Shown here one piece after another: positions 54,383-63,148 of a DNA stretch of 64,000 nucleotides. How positions within the stretch are numbered: position 1 is the stretch's first letter; each line of letters opens with the position of its first letter. Under the pieces are notes generated by a model that was not told where the DNA came from, ran no database searches, and saw nothing but the letters and a program-made list of their open reading frames with translations. Source of the stretch: an uncultured Neglectibacter sp. (GTDB lineage Bacteria; Bacillota; Clostridia; Oscillospirales; Acutalibacteraceae); contig CAJFSY010000003.1 in assembly GCA_904419785.1 (NCBI GenBank), positions 62,001-126,000 on the forward strand, written 5' to 3'. Both the position numbers and the translations under genes were made by a program.

Positions 54383-55128
54383 AGATATTACCTCTTCTTG
54401 TGAAAACCTATAAAATTAAAATTTAATCTCCCAATATTTATCATATTCTGTCCCTCTTTTAAGAAGTGATAGCTCCAAGTACCTACCGCTACGGTTATGT
54501 CCATCAGCAATTTTGATAAAGTGTTTATCTCCCAGGTCGCTGCTTCTCGTCATGCGACTCCATGCATATCCAAGCACACGATGGTTACCATATGGCCCCT
54601 TGCACTCTCTCGGCCTGCTAAACTGTTCATTGGAATCGCCTTGCCTTTCTGGTTAAATCGATACTTGTATAGACGCACAAGAAGAACTATTCAATAATTC
54701 ACATATCCAGATACACTGATTGGATACAAAGAATTATTTTTACAGAAAAGATATAATACCCATCTTGACATCATTTTAATGGTCTTGTCTACATTATCGC
54801 CTGTTTCAGTATATGGTAGCACTGTTTCCGCTATAAGATATAAAGCAGTCATTCTGCGCTTCTGATTTGTCTATATTCTATCACAATATTTATTAACAAA
54901 CAATAATATTGTATAAACCGTATTTATTTTGGTTTATTTTGCCGCTGGAGCAAATCGCAAATCACAGTCTAGCAAAAACAATGCTCCCTGATTGATACAG
55001 AGTGTGGAAACAGGCACAGTGCAGATATGCATATAGAGTTATTTTACGAGAAGTTATAACTTACCAAATACGGTTCCTCTGCGTCTAATGATATAATGGT
55101 TCATTCGTCCGTTTCGGAGGTTTTGCCT
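54383..55128. other. 746-bp AT-rich interval with decayed coding sequence
   Basis: No intact gene with a good RBS. On the minus strand, 54418-54655 is open for about 78 codons and translates to coding-like text ending SLLKRGTEYDKYWEIKF. A second 53-codon frame runs from ATG 54852 to TGA 54691 (MTALYLIAETVLPYTETGD...). Both lack convincing ribosome sites. The right end carries the TATAAT promoter of the next gene. This looks like the remains of a mobile or transferred gene. Confidence 0.5.
55091..55096 (+). promoter_or_regulatory. TATAAT -10 element of the exported protein / ABC cassette
   Basis: A perfect TATAAT, 33 bp before the start codon region. No good -35 lies 16-18 bp upstream, so an activator may be needed. 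Confidence 0.55.
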
Positions 55129-55872
55129 ATGAAGAAGAAAAAAGTTCTTGTAATTTGCGGTGCTGTGGTGCTGTTTGCAATAGCAGCCGTGGTGCTGGTC
55201 AAGCTGTACCCAACCCTGGAACTGTATTACACTGCCAAACGAACTGGCCAAGACGTGATCACAGTCACCAACTCGGAGGGGGAAACCTCCCAAATGCTGG
55301 GTATCCAGGACTACACGCCGCCCACCATTCCACCAGATGCCCTGCAAGAGGGAAGCAAAGGCACCACCCATTCTTTCTCTTTGGCCAGTGGAGGGAGCCT
55401 GGATTATACCCTAAATGACGTTCATTTTTACGATTCGTTTGCGGACTCCGGTATCGACCCATCGGAACTGATGCGCAGCGAAGGTGTAACCCAACTTTTG
55501 GAAGAATATCAATTCTTGGTGGCAGATTTTACAGTAACCAGTCACGGAGCTGTTCCAGACTACGAATTGAACAATGGCTCTCAAGGATTTCTCATGGATA
55601 TTGGCCCATACGAACATCCTGAAGTGGAAGGACAATACACCATACCTGGTGAAGTACTATGCTATTTCAGTGCCCATCCTCCCATTTCAGATACCTCTAC
55701 AGACTACTTTGCATTTACTCTGGAGGATGGAGAATCCCTGGACTTTCAAATTGGCTGCCTGGTGCCCTCGCAGATCGTGGAGGACCAGCGGGTCAGTTTG
55801 ATTTTAGGGCCTACAGATTCCGGCTTGGTCTATGACCTGTTTGACGCGGATTCTGGGGAGGAAACATCATGA
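55129..55872 (+). CDS. Exported protein associated with ABC transporter (DUF5028-like)
   Basis: A 247-residue protein with an N-terminal signal anchor (KKKKVLVICGAVVLFAIAAVVLV) and a soluble extracytoplasmic region of about 215 residues. The latter has an Ig-like pattern (GGSLDYTLNDVHFYDSF, EYQFLVADFTVTSHG, FAFTLEDGESLDFQIGCLV). ATG 55129 is preceded by GGAGG at 8 nt. It resembles the DUF5028/DUF5105-type proteins that accompany bacteriocin-type ABC transporters, but I cannot fix the family. It overlaps the permease gene by 4 bp, so it is part of the cassette. Confidence 0.7.
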   Translation: MKKKKVLVICGAVVLFAIAAVVLVKLYPTLELYYTAKRTGQDVITVTNSEGETSQMLGIQDYTPPTIPPDALQEGSKGTTHSFSLASGGSLDYTLNDVHFYDSFADSGIDPSELMRSEGVTQLLEEYQFLVADFTVTSHGAVPDYELNNGSQGFLMDIGPYEHPEVEGQYTIPGEVLCYFSAHPPISDTSTDYFAFTLEDGESLDFQIGCLVPSQIVEDQRVSLILGPTDSGLVYDLFDADSGEETS

Positions 55873-56744
55873 TGGGAAAAACTGTGAAGTTGGAACTGAA
55901 GAAGGCTTTCTCTAACCCCTGGTTCTTTCTGAGCCTGGCGGTGTTGTTACTCTGCGCCCTGATGAGCACAGCATACAGCATCGACAGCTACCAAAATATC
56001 CTCCGTAATGGCTTCCCCCATTACTTTGAAAATGGGAAGATGACGGTCAACGAGTATTACGCCACCTGGAACTGCTACCAGAAGTGGATCGGTTCGGAAC
56101 TGGTGAGTTTGGCCTCCACCCTGTTTTTCACACTGCTGCCTGTCTGTGCGGTGCTACCCTATGCTTCCGCTTTCCACCAGGAGCGGAAGGCCGGCTATCT
56201 GCGGGTGGTGGTTCCCCAATGCGGAAGAAAGCCTTACTTCTTGGCAAAAACTCTGGCGGTGTTTCTGACAGGAGCTGTGGTGGTCATCCTCCCTCTGGTG
56301 GTGAACTTTTTAGCCGTGTCCGCCTTTGTCCCAGCCACAGCGCCCCAGGTCAACTATAGCTTTTATAATTATGTCCTTTTCGGAGACTTGTGGGCGGACC
56401 TGTTTTTTGATCAGCCGCTGCTGTATGTTCTCCTGTACATCCTGCTGGACGGCTTGTTTGGGGGGCTGCTGGCGTTGTTTGCTTTCGCTTTGTCCTTTCT
56501 GATCCCCAACCGGGTGGTGATCCTGGTGCTGCCCCTGCTGCTTTTGCTGGGGCTGGATTACCTCTCCACCATGGCGGCGGGATTCTGGTCAAGCACTCCC
56601 ATGACCATCTCTCTGCTGGACCTGCTTCGGGCCGCCCACAACGCCACTGCCAAAGGCTGGGTGGTGGCTCTGGAAGCTGGTATCCTGGCTGTGTTCTCTG
56701 GGGCAATCATTTGGCTGCGAGGTGTACGCAGTGAAGTTTATTAA
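55869..56744 (+). CDS. ABC-2 type transporter permease (first)
   Basis: A 291-residue membrane protein with six helices and a large extracytoplasmic loop after helix 1 (SIDSYQNILRNGFPHYFENG). HQERKAGYLRVVVPQCGRK is the typical cytoplasmic segment after helix 2 in ABC-2 permeases of the lantibiotic/bacteriocin immunity and export group. ATGA overlap with the gene upstream. No transport substrate is evident. Confidence 0.88.
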   Translation: MMGKTVKLELKKAFSNPWFFLSLAVLLLCALMSTAYSIDSYQNILRNGFPHYFENGKMTVNEYYATWNCYQKWIGSELVSLASTLFFTLLPVCAVLPYASAFHQERKAGYLRVVVPQCGRKPYFLAKTLAVFLTGAVVVILPLVVNFLAVSAFVPATAPQVNYSFYNYVLFGDLWADLFFDQPLLYVLLYILLDGLFGGLLALFAFALSFLIPNRVVILVLPLLLLLGLDYLSTMAAGFWSSTPMTISLLDLLRAAHNATAKGWVVALEAGILAVFSGAIIWLRGVRSEVY

Positions 56745-57579
56745 ATTTTTTTATCTGGACTTCCGCCGGGGGATGCACACAGTCTGGCGGCTATATCTGT
56801 GTGGAACCATTCTATTCGCCCTCCTGTGCCTGGACTTCTGGAACCGTTCCCGTATTTTTTTAGAACTATATCCCGATGCCTCTCGCAGTCTGGGTGACTT
56901 AGCTCTGTATATTTTTGGCGGCATGAAGAAATTTATCCCCACTCCAGGAGCAGTATTTCCCTTCCCCACGGTTTGGCTGCTGGTGATGGCCCTGGCCTGC
57001 TTTTCTTCCCTGTGGTACCCCTTGGAGGATTTGTACGGGTTTGGGAAAACACTGCTCACCGCCTGCCAAAGTCGCAAACGGTGGTATCTGGCAAAAGCGG
57101 TGTGGTGCGGTGTGACCGTGTCCCTCTATTTTTTGCTGGGATGGGCCGTGCTGCTATTTGGGTGTTTGGCAATGGGAGGAAAGTTTACCTGGACCATTTC
57201 CCCCTATATGATGGAGCTGATGGAGATCACAGACGTAGCCAGCACAGTAGAAGATTGGCAGCTTACCTTGCAGCTGACCTTGTTGCCCTGGCTGGTGGCT
57301 GTAACATTGTCCCAGCTACAGCTGTGTCTTTCTTTGTGGATGCAGCCAGTGCTGGGGTGGGTGATATCCATGGTGGTGCTGCTCAGTTCGGCCTATTATG
57401 CCAGCCCCTTCCTGCTGGGAAACTACGCTATGGCTCTGCGGGACCAACAAGTCCTGACAGATGGGGTAATCTGGCAGGTGGGAGTTTTCTACTGCATGGG
57501 GCTGCTGTTACTTTGCGTAATTGCGGGGCTGATCTCCTTCCAACAAACGGACATCTTGGGAAAAGAGGGGAAATCATGA
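56731..57579 (+). CDS. ABC-2 type transporter permease (second)
   Basis: A 282-residue membrane protein with six helices. The segment PLEDLYGFGKTLLTACQSRKRWYLAKAV is the cytoplasmic coupling region. GTG 56731 is preferred over GTG 56722, because GCGAGG lies 8 nt upstream of the former; both lie inside the end of the preceding permease gene. The two permeases would form a heterodimer with the ATPase encoded next. Confidence 0.85.
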   Translation: MKFIKFFYLDFRRGMHTVWRLYLCGTILFALLCLDFWNRSRIFLELYPDASRSLGDLALYIFGGMKKFIPTPGAVFPFPTVWLLVMALACFSSLWYPLEDLYGFGKTLLTACQSRKRWYLAKAVWCGVTVSLYFLLGWAVLLFGCLAMGGKFTWTISPYMMELMEITDVASTVEDWQLTLQLTLLPWLVAVTLSQLQLCLSLWMQPVLGWVISMVVLLSSAYYASPFLLGNYAMALRDQQVLTDGVIWQVGVFYCMGLLLLCVIAGLISFQQTDILGKEGKS

Positions 57580-58241
57580 GTATCATTTTTGAAAATGTCA
57601 CAAAAACCATCCGTGGGAAAACAGTCTTGCAAGGCGTGACTTTATCCTTGAAAGCTGGCCGCGTTACGGGACTGCGGGGAATCAACGGTTCCGGCAAGAC
57701 CATGCTGCTGCGGCTGTTGGCCGGGCTGATCCATCCCACAGGAGGGAAAATCACCATAGATGGGAAAACGCTGGGAAAAGACATGGAGTTCCCTCCCAGC
57801 ATGGGACTGCTCATTGAAAATCCCGCTTTTCTAGGGCAGTATAGCGGTGCCGAAAACCTAGAAATGCTGGCCTCCCTGCACCAAAATGTAACCAACGAGG
57901 ATGTGCAGGCATTGTTGGAAAAAGTGGGGCTTGCCGCCGATGGGGACACCAAGTACCGAAAGTATTCCCTGGGGATGAAGCAGCGGCTGGGGATTGCCGG
58001 AGCCATTTTGGGAAAGCCGAAACTTCTCCTTTTGGACGAGCCCACCAACGCTCTGGACACCAAGGGTGTGGAACTGCTTCGGGATATTATTGGGGAGGAA
58101 CGGCAGCGGGGAGCCACAGTGGTGGTCGCCTGCCATGACGCTGCTTTCTTGGAATCCGTCAGCGATGAGATCTACTGCTTGGAAAACGGTCAGCTGACAG
58201 ACCACCTGATCTTCCACGAGGAAGGGGGCTCGGAACAGTGA
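57576..58241 (+). CDS. ABC transporter ATP-binding protein
   Basis: A 221-residue ATPase: Walker A GINGSGKT, Q-loop in GLLIENPAFL (E in place of the usual Q), signature YSLGMKQRLGIA, Walker B LLLLDEPTNALD, H-loop VACHD. The LGMKQR signature and ENP Q-loop are typical of bacitracin/lantibiotic exporter ATPases (BcrA-like). ATG 57576 overlaps the permease stop (ATGA). The open frame extends far upstream but belongs to the shadow of the permease gene. Confidence 0.94.
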   Translation: MSIIFENVTKTIRGKTVLQGVTLSLKAGRVTGLRGINGSGKTMLLRLLAGLIHPTGGKITIDGKTLGKDMEFPPSMGLLIENPAFLGQYSGAENLEMLASLHQNVTNEDVQALLEKVGLAADGDTKYRKYSLGMKQRLGIAGAILGKPKLLLLDEPTNALDTKGVELLRDIIGEERQRGATVVVACHDAAFLESVSDEIYCLENGQLTDHLIFHEEGGSEQ

Positions 58242-58858
58242 AAAAGCTGGGAATCCTCACTGGTGCGGTTTGCCTGCTTATGATCGCGGGTCTATGGGTT
58301 TGGCGGTTCCAAATTACGGAGAAAGAGCGGGTGCAGACCACTGACGTGATCTATTCCGCTGGAGAGGCCGTTCCATTTGGGGAGAACTTTTTCTGGAGCA
58401 ACTCGGAAAACGCTAACGGTTACACCATCACTGTGGACAGCGCCCAGACACGCAATGTCCGGGAGTTCTTGGAAGAGAACGGCTCCTCTTGGAAGAAGGT
58501 CTATCCGGAAACAGAAGAGAGCCTGCCTCGCTCAGAAAGGGTCTATCTCGTTACCGCCACTGTGAAAAATGAGAGCAACGAGGACGGCATGGTGCAGTTT
58601 GGCAACTTTATGATGACCAGCGGTTCCATCCTCTTACAACTGGACGGGACATTGAACAACTTCTCTGCCCCGGAGCTTGCCAACGCGGGCTCTTTTGTGC
58701 TGCCGGTGGGAAAAGAACGTACCTTTACCTTTGCTTTTACCCCGGACAGCGCCACAGTGGCGGCAGATGCAAAGGGCTTGTACCGCCGCATGGAGAAGGG
58801 GGATTTTTACTTGTGTATTTCCCAAGTGCCGGAACGGCGTTTGATTGCGCTGCCCTGA
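58238..58858 (+). CDS. Second exported protein of the ABC cassette (DUF5028-like)
   Basis: A 206-residue protein with a signal anchor (LGILTGAVCLLMIAGLWVW) and a soluble domain of about 175 residues. It contains RVYLVTATVKNESNEDG and VGKERTFTFAFTPDSA, a pattern close to that of the exported protein at 55129. GTG start overlaps the ATPase stop (GTGA). The two exported proteins at either end of the ABC genes may bind the substrate outside the cell. That is inference. Confidence 0.72.
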   Translation: MKKLGILTGAVCLLMIAGLWVWRFQITEKERVQTTDVIYSAGEAVPFGENFFWSNSENANGYTITVDSAQTRNVREFLEENGSSWKKVYPETEESLPRSERVYLVTATVKNESNEDGMVQFGNFMMTSGSILLQLDGTLNNFSAPELANAGSFVLPVGKERTFTFAFTPDSATVAADAKGLYRRMEKGDFYLCISQVPERRLIALP

Positions 58859-58919
58859 AAAACCGGATAGGCAAAAAAAGCTACCGTTTCATCAACAAAA
58901 CGGGTCAGTCCAATCTGCG

Positions 58920-58928
58920 TGCTATACT
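58920..58928 (+). promoter_or_regulatory. Extended -10 promoter TGCTATACT before M23 gene
   Basis: TGC followed by TATACT, identical to the element at 2561-2569, 36 bp before ATG 58964. No clear -35. Confidence 0.55.
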
Positions 58929-58963
58929 AAAATGAAAACTTATTGAAAGTGAGGTAGATTCCC

Positions 58964-60218
58964 ATGAAACATACAACATCTTTACGAAAACGGCTGCTGT
59001 GCTCTGCTTTGGCGGTTTTGCTGGTGGGCATCACACCGCTGTCAGTTTCCGCGGAAACGTTGGAGGAAATCCAGGCACAACAAGACCGACTCCAGGCAGA
59101 AAACCAGGAGTTGCAGGCCAAGCTGGATTCTCTCCGGGAGGATGAAGCACAGAAGCAGGCGTATCAGGATACCCTTCAAAATCAGATCGATGTGGTGCAG
59201 GAACAAATCCTCACTACACGGGAAAACATCAACGACCTGAACGGCAGCATCCAAGAATTGACCATGAAACTGGACAAGTCCCAGGAAGCGGTGCAGGATA
59301 CCATCGACAAGTTCAAAGAACGGTTGGTAGCCCTTTACACAGCAGGTAACGTAAGCACCCTGGAAATTCTGTTGGACTCCCAAAGTTTATCGGAGTTCAC
59401 CACTCGGATGACCATGGTGGAGACCATGACCTCTCACGACCAACAGTTAGTCGACGAGCTGGAAGCATACATAAAATCCACCCAAACCGACCGGGAAGAG
59501 CTGCAAGCTCAAAAAGAAGAAGTGGCCAAGCTCCAGGTAACACTGGAAAACAAACAGGATGAGCTAGACGATCTTTATGAGGAAAACAAGGCGGCTTTAG
59601 GAGAAATCCAAGGGCAGATGTACGCCACAGAAAACCAGATGGAGATCAACGAGGAAGAGCTAGCGGAGGGCGAGGCAAAGATTCAGGCCGCCATTGAGGC
59701 ACAGAAAAAAAGCAGAGGAAGAAGCCAAGAAGAAAGCAGAAGAAGCTGCCAAGCAGCAAACAGGCAGCAGTTCCGGAAATTCCTCCTCAGGCCAAAGCCC
59801 TATCGTCAACCCGCCCTCGGATGGGAGTAGTGGGGGTTCTGGATTCCACTGCATCTGGCCCCTGCCGGGAGTGACATACGTTTCCGCCGGTTGGAACGGA
59901 TATCCCGGCCACAAAGGCATGGATATTGCCGGCCCTTGGGGGACTCCCATTGTAGCCGCGGCTGACGGCCAGGTCATTGAAGCTAACGACTACGACAGCT
60001 GGGGCTATTCCTGGGGGTATTATGTGCTGATTTACCACAACGGCACCTACTCCACCCGCTACGCCCACATGAGCTCTGTGGCGGTGTCCACAGGGCAGTA
60101 CGTCACGGCGGGAACCATTATCGGCTATGAAGGGGAAACCGGGAACGCTTTCGGCGCCCACCTGCATTTTGAGGTGTATGAAAATGGCACCCGGGTAGAC
60201 CCAGCGAGATTTCTTTAA
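58964..60218 (+). CDS. M23 peptidase (coiled-coil murein hydrolase/activator), split by +1 frameshift
   Basis: Two overlapping frames encode one protein. Frame 1 (58964-59830) gives a signal peptide (about 1-28, VLLVGITPLSVSA) and a coiled coil (about 30-230, EnvC/CwlO-like). Frame 2 continues it with an Ala/Lys/Glu coil, a Ser/Gly linker and an M23 metallopeptidase domain with HKGMD and HLHFE zinc ligands. The frames meet at a run of seven A (59705-59711), where dropping one A restores EAQKKAEEEAKKKAEEAAK. As it stands, frame 1 ends at 59828-59830 in unrelated text. It is an assembly error, a mutation, or slippage that controls expression. Full length would be about 417 residues. Confidence 0.85.
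59705..59711 (+). repeat. A7 homopolymer at the frameshift point
   Basis: Seven A between CAG and GCAGAGG. Frame 1 reads it as AAA AAA A, frame 2 needs only six. It is a classic site for sequencing error, slippage or phase variation. Confidence 0.9.
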
Positions 60219-60244
60219 TTTTTATGCCTGCGAGGAGAGAAACA

Positions 60245-60568
60245 ATGATTCGTTTAGCGGTGTGTGATGATGAGGCAAACTCGCTCAATCAAGTTGAACA
60301 GCTTGTTTCTGAGTATAACCAGAATAGGACTTCGGAAGGAAAGGTGGTTATCTCCACTTTTCTTTCCCCTAAGGCTTTACTTGCCAACGTAAGTGATGGG
60401 GATGACTACGATGTTTACATTCTGGACATTGAAATGCCCGATATGGATGGCCTGACGTTGGCGCGGGCTATTCAGAAAATTCAGGAACATGCAGTGATTA
60501 TTTTTTTAACATCACACAGCAGTATGTCCTTTACTGTGGAAACAGTGAAACTCGGGGCCATCCGTTAA
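60245..60568 (+). pseudogene. LytTR-type response regulator, truncated to the receiver
   Basis: 107 residues starting at ATG 60245 with GAGGAGAG upstream. The receiver domain has D8/D9, the phospho-acceptor in VYILDIEMPDMDG and FLTSH. It stops after VKLGAIR, where the family has R-Y-x-x-K-P, so the conserved Lys and the LytTR DNA-binding domain are missing. No histidine kinase is nearby. The upstream coil/M23 gene and the ABC cassette would fit a LytTR-type peptide-sensing system that has lost its output. Confidence 0.65.
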
Positions 60569-60629
60569 AGTAAAACCGTCTCCATATAAAGTAAATGCTC
60601 CCGCCGGATTCCCAGCAGGAAGCAAGATA

Positions 60630-60693
60630 AAAAAGGCCCCTTCCCACATTGAGAAAATGCTACTCCATTCTCAACAGTGGGAAAGGGCCTTTT
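60630..60693. terminator. Strong bidirectional terminator
   Basis: AAAAGGCCCCTTCCCACATTGAGAA pairs, with two bulges, with TTCTCAACAGTGGGAAAGGGCCTTTT around a 10-nt loop. It ends the minus-strand GH13 gene and the truncated regulator. Confidence 0.9.
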
Positions 60694-60718
60694 ACAGGCA
60701 GCCACCAATCAAAGCATT

Positions 60719-62368
60719 TTACAGGCGGAAGATCACCGACTCATAAGGACGCAGGGAACCTCCCTGGTATCCGCCCTGCCGGTCATAAGAAGAAAGCAGC
60801 ACCTGGCCTGACTGGGGCAGAAGGGCTTCCGGAACTTCCGCCGGCTCCGCTGAAAAATTATGGAACGAAAGCAGCACCTCTCCCTGATAGCTGCGTTTTA
60901 AGGCAAACAGCGTATCCGTGGGAACAGGGAGGATTTCCAAATCCCCTCTGGAAAGGGCCCGGCTTTCCTTGCGCAGAGCGATCAGCGCTTTGTAACAATG
61001 ATAGATAGAATGGGGGTCCCCTTTCTGGCTCTCTACATTGATTTGCCGGTAATTGGGATTGATTCCCAGCCAAGGCTTTCCTGCGGTAAAGCCGGCGTTT
61101 TCCGTCCCATTCCACTGCATGGGAGTGCGGGCGTTGTCACGGGAGATCATTTGCGCCTGATGCAGCGCTTCTTCGGGCGTAGCGCCTATCAAAAGCTGCT
61201 GGCGGTAAGTGTTTTTCGCGTCGGGATCGTTATATTCCTCAATGGTGGGAAAACGCATATTGGTCATGCCGATCTCCTCCCCCTGGTACACAAAGGGCGT
61301 CCCAGGAAGGAAATGCAGCAGCATGGCCAGCATCTTCGCGGAAACTTCCCAATACTCCTGGTCGTTGCCGTAAAGGGATACCTGCCGGGGCTTGTCATGG
61401 TTGCTGAAAAACCTGGCCCACCAGCCGTCATCCTTTAAGGCGGCGTAATCCGCGGCGATATCCTGCCGCAGCTTTTTGGGCGACCATGTGCTGATCTCCA
61501 CCACGGGGGCCACAAATGGAATGGCCATGTCAAATTCTTCCCGCTGGGTGGCCACATACCGGGCAAGTTCTTCCGTGTCGGGAGCGGCTACCTCCCCTAC
61601 GGTGAGCACGTTATAAGGGGAGAAGATCCTCCGGTTCATGTCCCGGATATACCCGTGAGTTCCAGGGCGTCCGTTGACCAGGCACGCGCTGAAAGAATAT
61701 CCATCGGGCTGGGGCGGTTCCGGCGAATCGGGGAAATCCTGGGGTTTGTCCAGATAACTGATGGCGTCCACCCGGAACCCATCCACTCCTTTTTTCACCC
61801 ACCATTCCATCATGGAAAAGATCTCTTCCCGCAGCTTGGGATTGGCCCAATTCAAATCCGGCTGCTTTTTCGAAAACAAATGGTAGTAATACTGTCCCCG
61901 TTCCGGCACATACTCCCAGGCGCTGCCGCCAAACACAGAAGCCCAGTTATTGGGTTCCTTCCCGTTTTTGGGGTCACGCCAGATATAATAGTCGCTCTTC
62001 TCATTATCCCGGGAAGATTTCGACTCTATAAACCAGGGATGCTCGTCAGAAGAATGGTTCACCACCAAGTCCATGATCACCTTGATGCCCCTCTGATGGC
62101 ACTCCTGGCAAAGCTGGTCCCAGTCCTCCATGGTGCCGAACTCTTCCATGATCTCCTGGTAGCCAGAGATATCATATCCGTTGTCATCGTTGGGCGAACG
62201 GTAAACAGGGGAAAGCCAAAGGGCATTGATCCCCAGATCGGAAAGATGGTCCAGCCGGCAGATGATCCCGGGGATATCCCCTATGCCGTCCCCGTTGGAA
62301 TCCTGAAAGCTTCGGGGGTATACTTGATAGATCACCAAATCCTTAATCCAGTCTTTTTTCAGTTCCAT
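60719..62368 (-). CDS. malL: GH13_31 alpha-glucosidase (oligo-1,6-glucosidase family)
   Basis: A 549-residue cytoplasmic glucosidase. Conserved GH13 regions: DLVVNHSSDEHPW, nucleophile D in DGFRVDAISYL, acid/base E in VGEVAAPD, stabiliser D in FFSNHDKPRQ. RSFQDSNGDGIGDIPGI is the calcium-binding loop of this subgroup. The residue after the nucleophile is Ala, seen more often in alpha-1,4-acting members; oligo-1,6-glucosidases usually have Val. ATG 62368 was chosen for its AAGGAGG 8 nt upstream; the frame extends 90 bp further without one. It should degrade imported maltodextrin or isomaltose. Confidence 0.92.
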   Translation of the reverse strand: MELKKDWIKDLVIYQVYPRSFQDSNGDGIGDIPGIICRLDHLSDLGINALWLSPVYRSPNDDNGYDISGYQEIMEEFGTMEDWDQLCQECHQRGIKVIMDLVVNHSSDEHPWFIESKSSRDNEKSDYYIWRDPKNGKEPNNWASVFGGSAWEYVPERGQYYYHLFSKKQPDLNWANPKLREEIFSMMEWWVKKGVDGFRVDAISYLDKPQDFPDSPEPPQPDGYSFSACLVNGRPGTHGYIRDMNRRIFSPYNVLTVGEVAAPDTEELARYVATQREEFDMAIPFVAPVVEISTWSPKKLRQDIAADYAALKDDGWWARFFSNHDKPRQVSLYGNDQEYWEVSAKMLAMLLHFLPGTPFVYQGEEIGMTNMRFPTIEEYNDPDAKNTYRQQLLIGATPEEALHQAQMISRDNARTPMQWNGTENAGFTAGKPWLGINPNYRQINVESQKGDPHSIYHCYKALIALRKESRALSRGDLEILPVPTDTLFALKRSYQGEVLLSFHNFSAEPAEVPEALLPQSGQVLLSSYDRQGGYQGGSLRPYESVIFRL

Positions 62369-62482
62369 ACAACATTCCTCCTTGCGGCGCTCAAACGCCG
62401 CGTTATATTTTACAAAACCACAGGGTTTTATCTTAAAAAAAGTTCTCCGTGTACCCACACTTTCTAAACGCTTCGCGCCAGA

Positions 62483-63148
62483 TTATAAATGGGCACCCCG
62501 ATGCAGCTGTCCTAAAATCACTTTTCTGCGGAACAGGACTACTGCCAAAAAAGAGCCGACCCCCATGCACATACACAAAAGTGAAGGCCATAACACCCCA
62601 GCGCATCCCGTAAAAAACAGCACGGCAGAAACGACGCTGTAAAGCAAGTCTAACGCCACATACTGAACTATGTGATGGTCTTCCCACCGGAATCCCCAAT
62701 AGTACACAGCCAGCGCCATCATAGAAGCTGTACTGAGCAGTGGCACGCCATACCCGGCGCTCCAACCCCGCCAGCCCGTCAGCAGATCCAGCAGCAAAAG
62801 CAGCGCGCTGAGAAACAGTGTTTGCAAAAAAAGCTGTTTTGGCAGGTTTCCCCGCTTGGTCACAGCGGTTCGTAAGCAAGACCAAAGATACAGAACGCCA
62901 CACAAAACAATCAGGGACCAAAATCCTGTTTGGGGAAAAACCAAATTCACGATACCAGCAGCAACGCAGCAGGCAATGGAAAACAGAAACAACGGAAACA
63001 ACAGTTTTTTATATTTCTTCCGCAACAGAGGCACTTTCGGGTAAATTTCCCGCTCTTCGCCGGGTACTTTCTCCAGAGGTTCTCCGCACAAGGGGCAACG
63101 CCCTCTTATTCCCGCCACTTGAACGCCGCAGTCCTCACACCGCCTCAT
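62483..63148 (-). CDS. Zinc-ribbon integral membrane protein (DUF6320-like)
   Basis: A 221-residue protein. The N terminus is a zinc ribbon (CEDCGVQVAGIRGRCPLCGEPL), then a short linker and about seven membrane helices from residue 48. DUF6320 proteins have this layout and usually sit next to an alcohol acetyltransferase-like gene, as here: the next gene overlaps by 4 bp on the same strand. Function unknown; a role in modifying or exporting the acyl product is inference. Confidence 0.8.
   Translation of the reverse strand: MRRCEDCGVQVAGIRGRCPLCGEPLEKVPGEEREIYPKVPLLRKKYKKLLFPLFLFSIACCVAAGIVNLVFPQTGFWSLIVLCGVLYLWSCLRTAVTKRGNLPKQLFLQTLFLSALLLLLDLLTGWRGWSAGYGVPLLSTASMMALAVYYWGFRWEDHHIVQYVALDLLYSVVSAVLFFTGCAGVLWPSLLCMCMGVGSFLAVVLFRRKVILGQLHRGAHL

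Noticed and set aside
54497-54697. Plus-strand 66-codon gene in the AT-rich gap
   Set aside because: No RBS, and the minus strand shows more coding-like text; probably spurious.
51840-55090. Complete integrative element
   Set aside because: No integrase, transposase, relaxase or matching att pair is seen; only a T-arm remnant and base-composition change.
56973-57575. N-terminal extension of the ABC ATPase over the second permease gene
   Set aside because: The extension is a shadow of the permease gene; ATG 57576 with ATGA overlap and RBS gives a normal-size ATPase.
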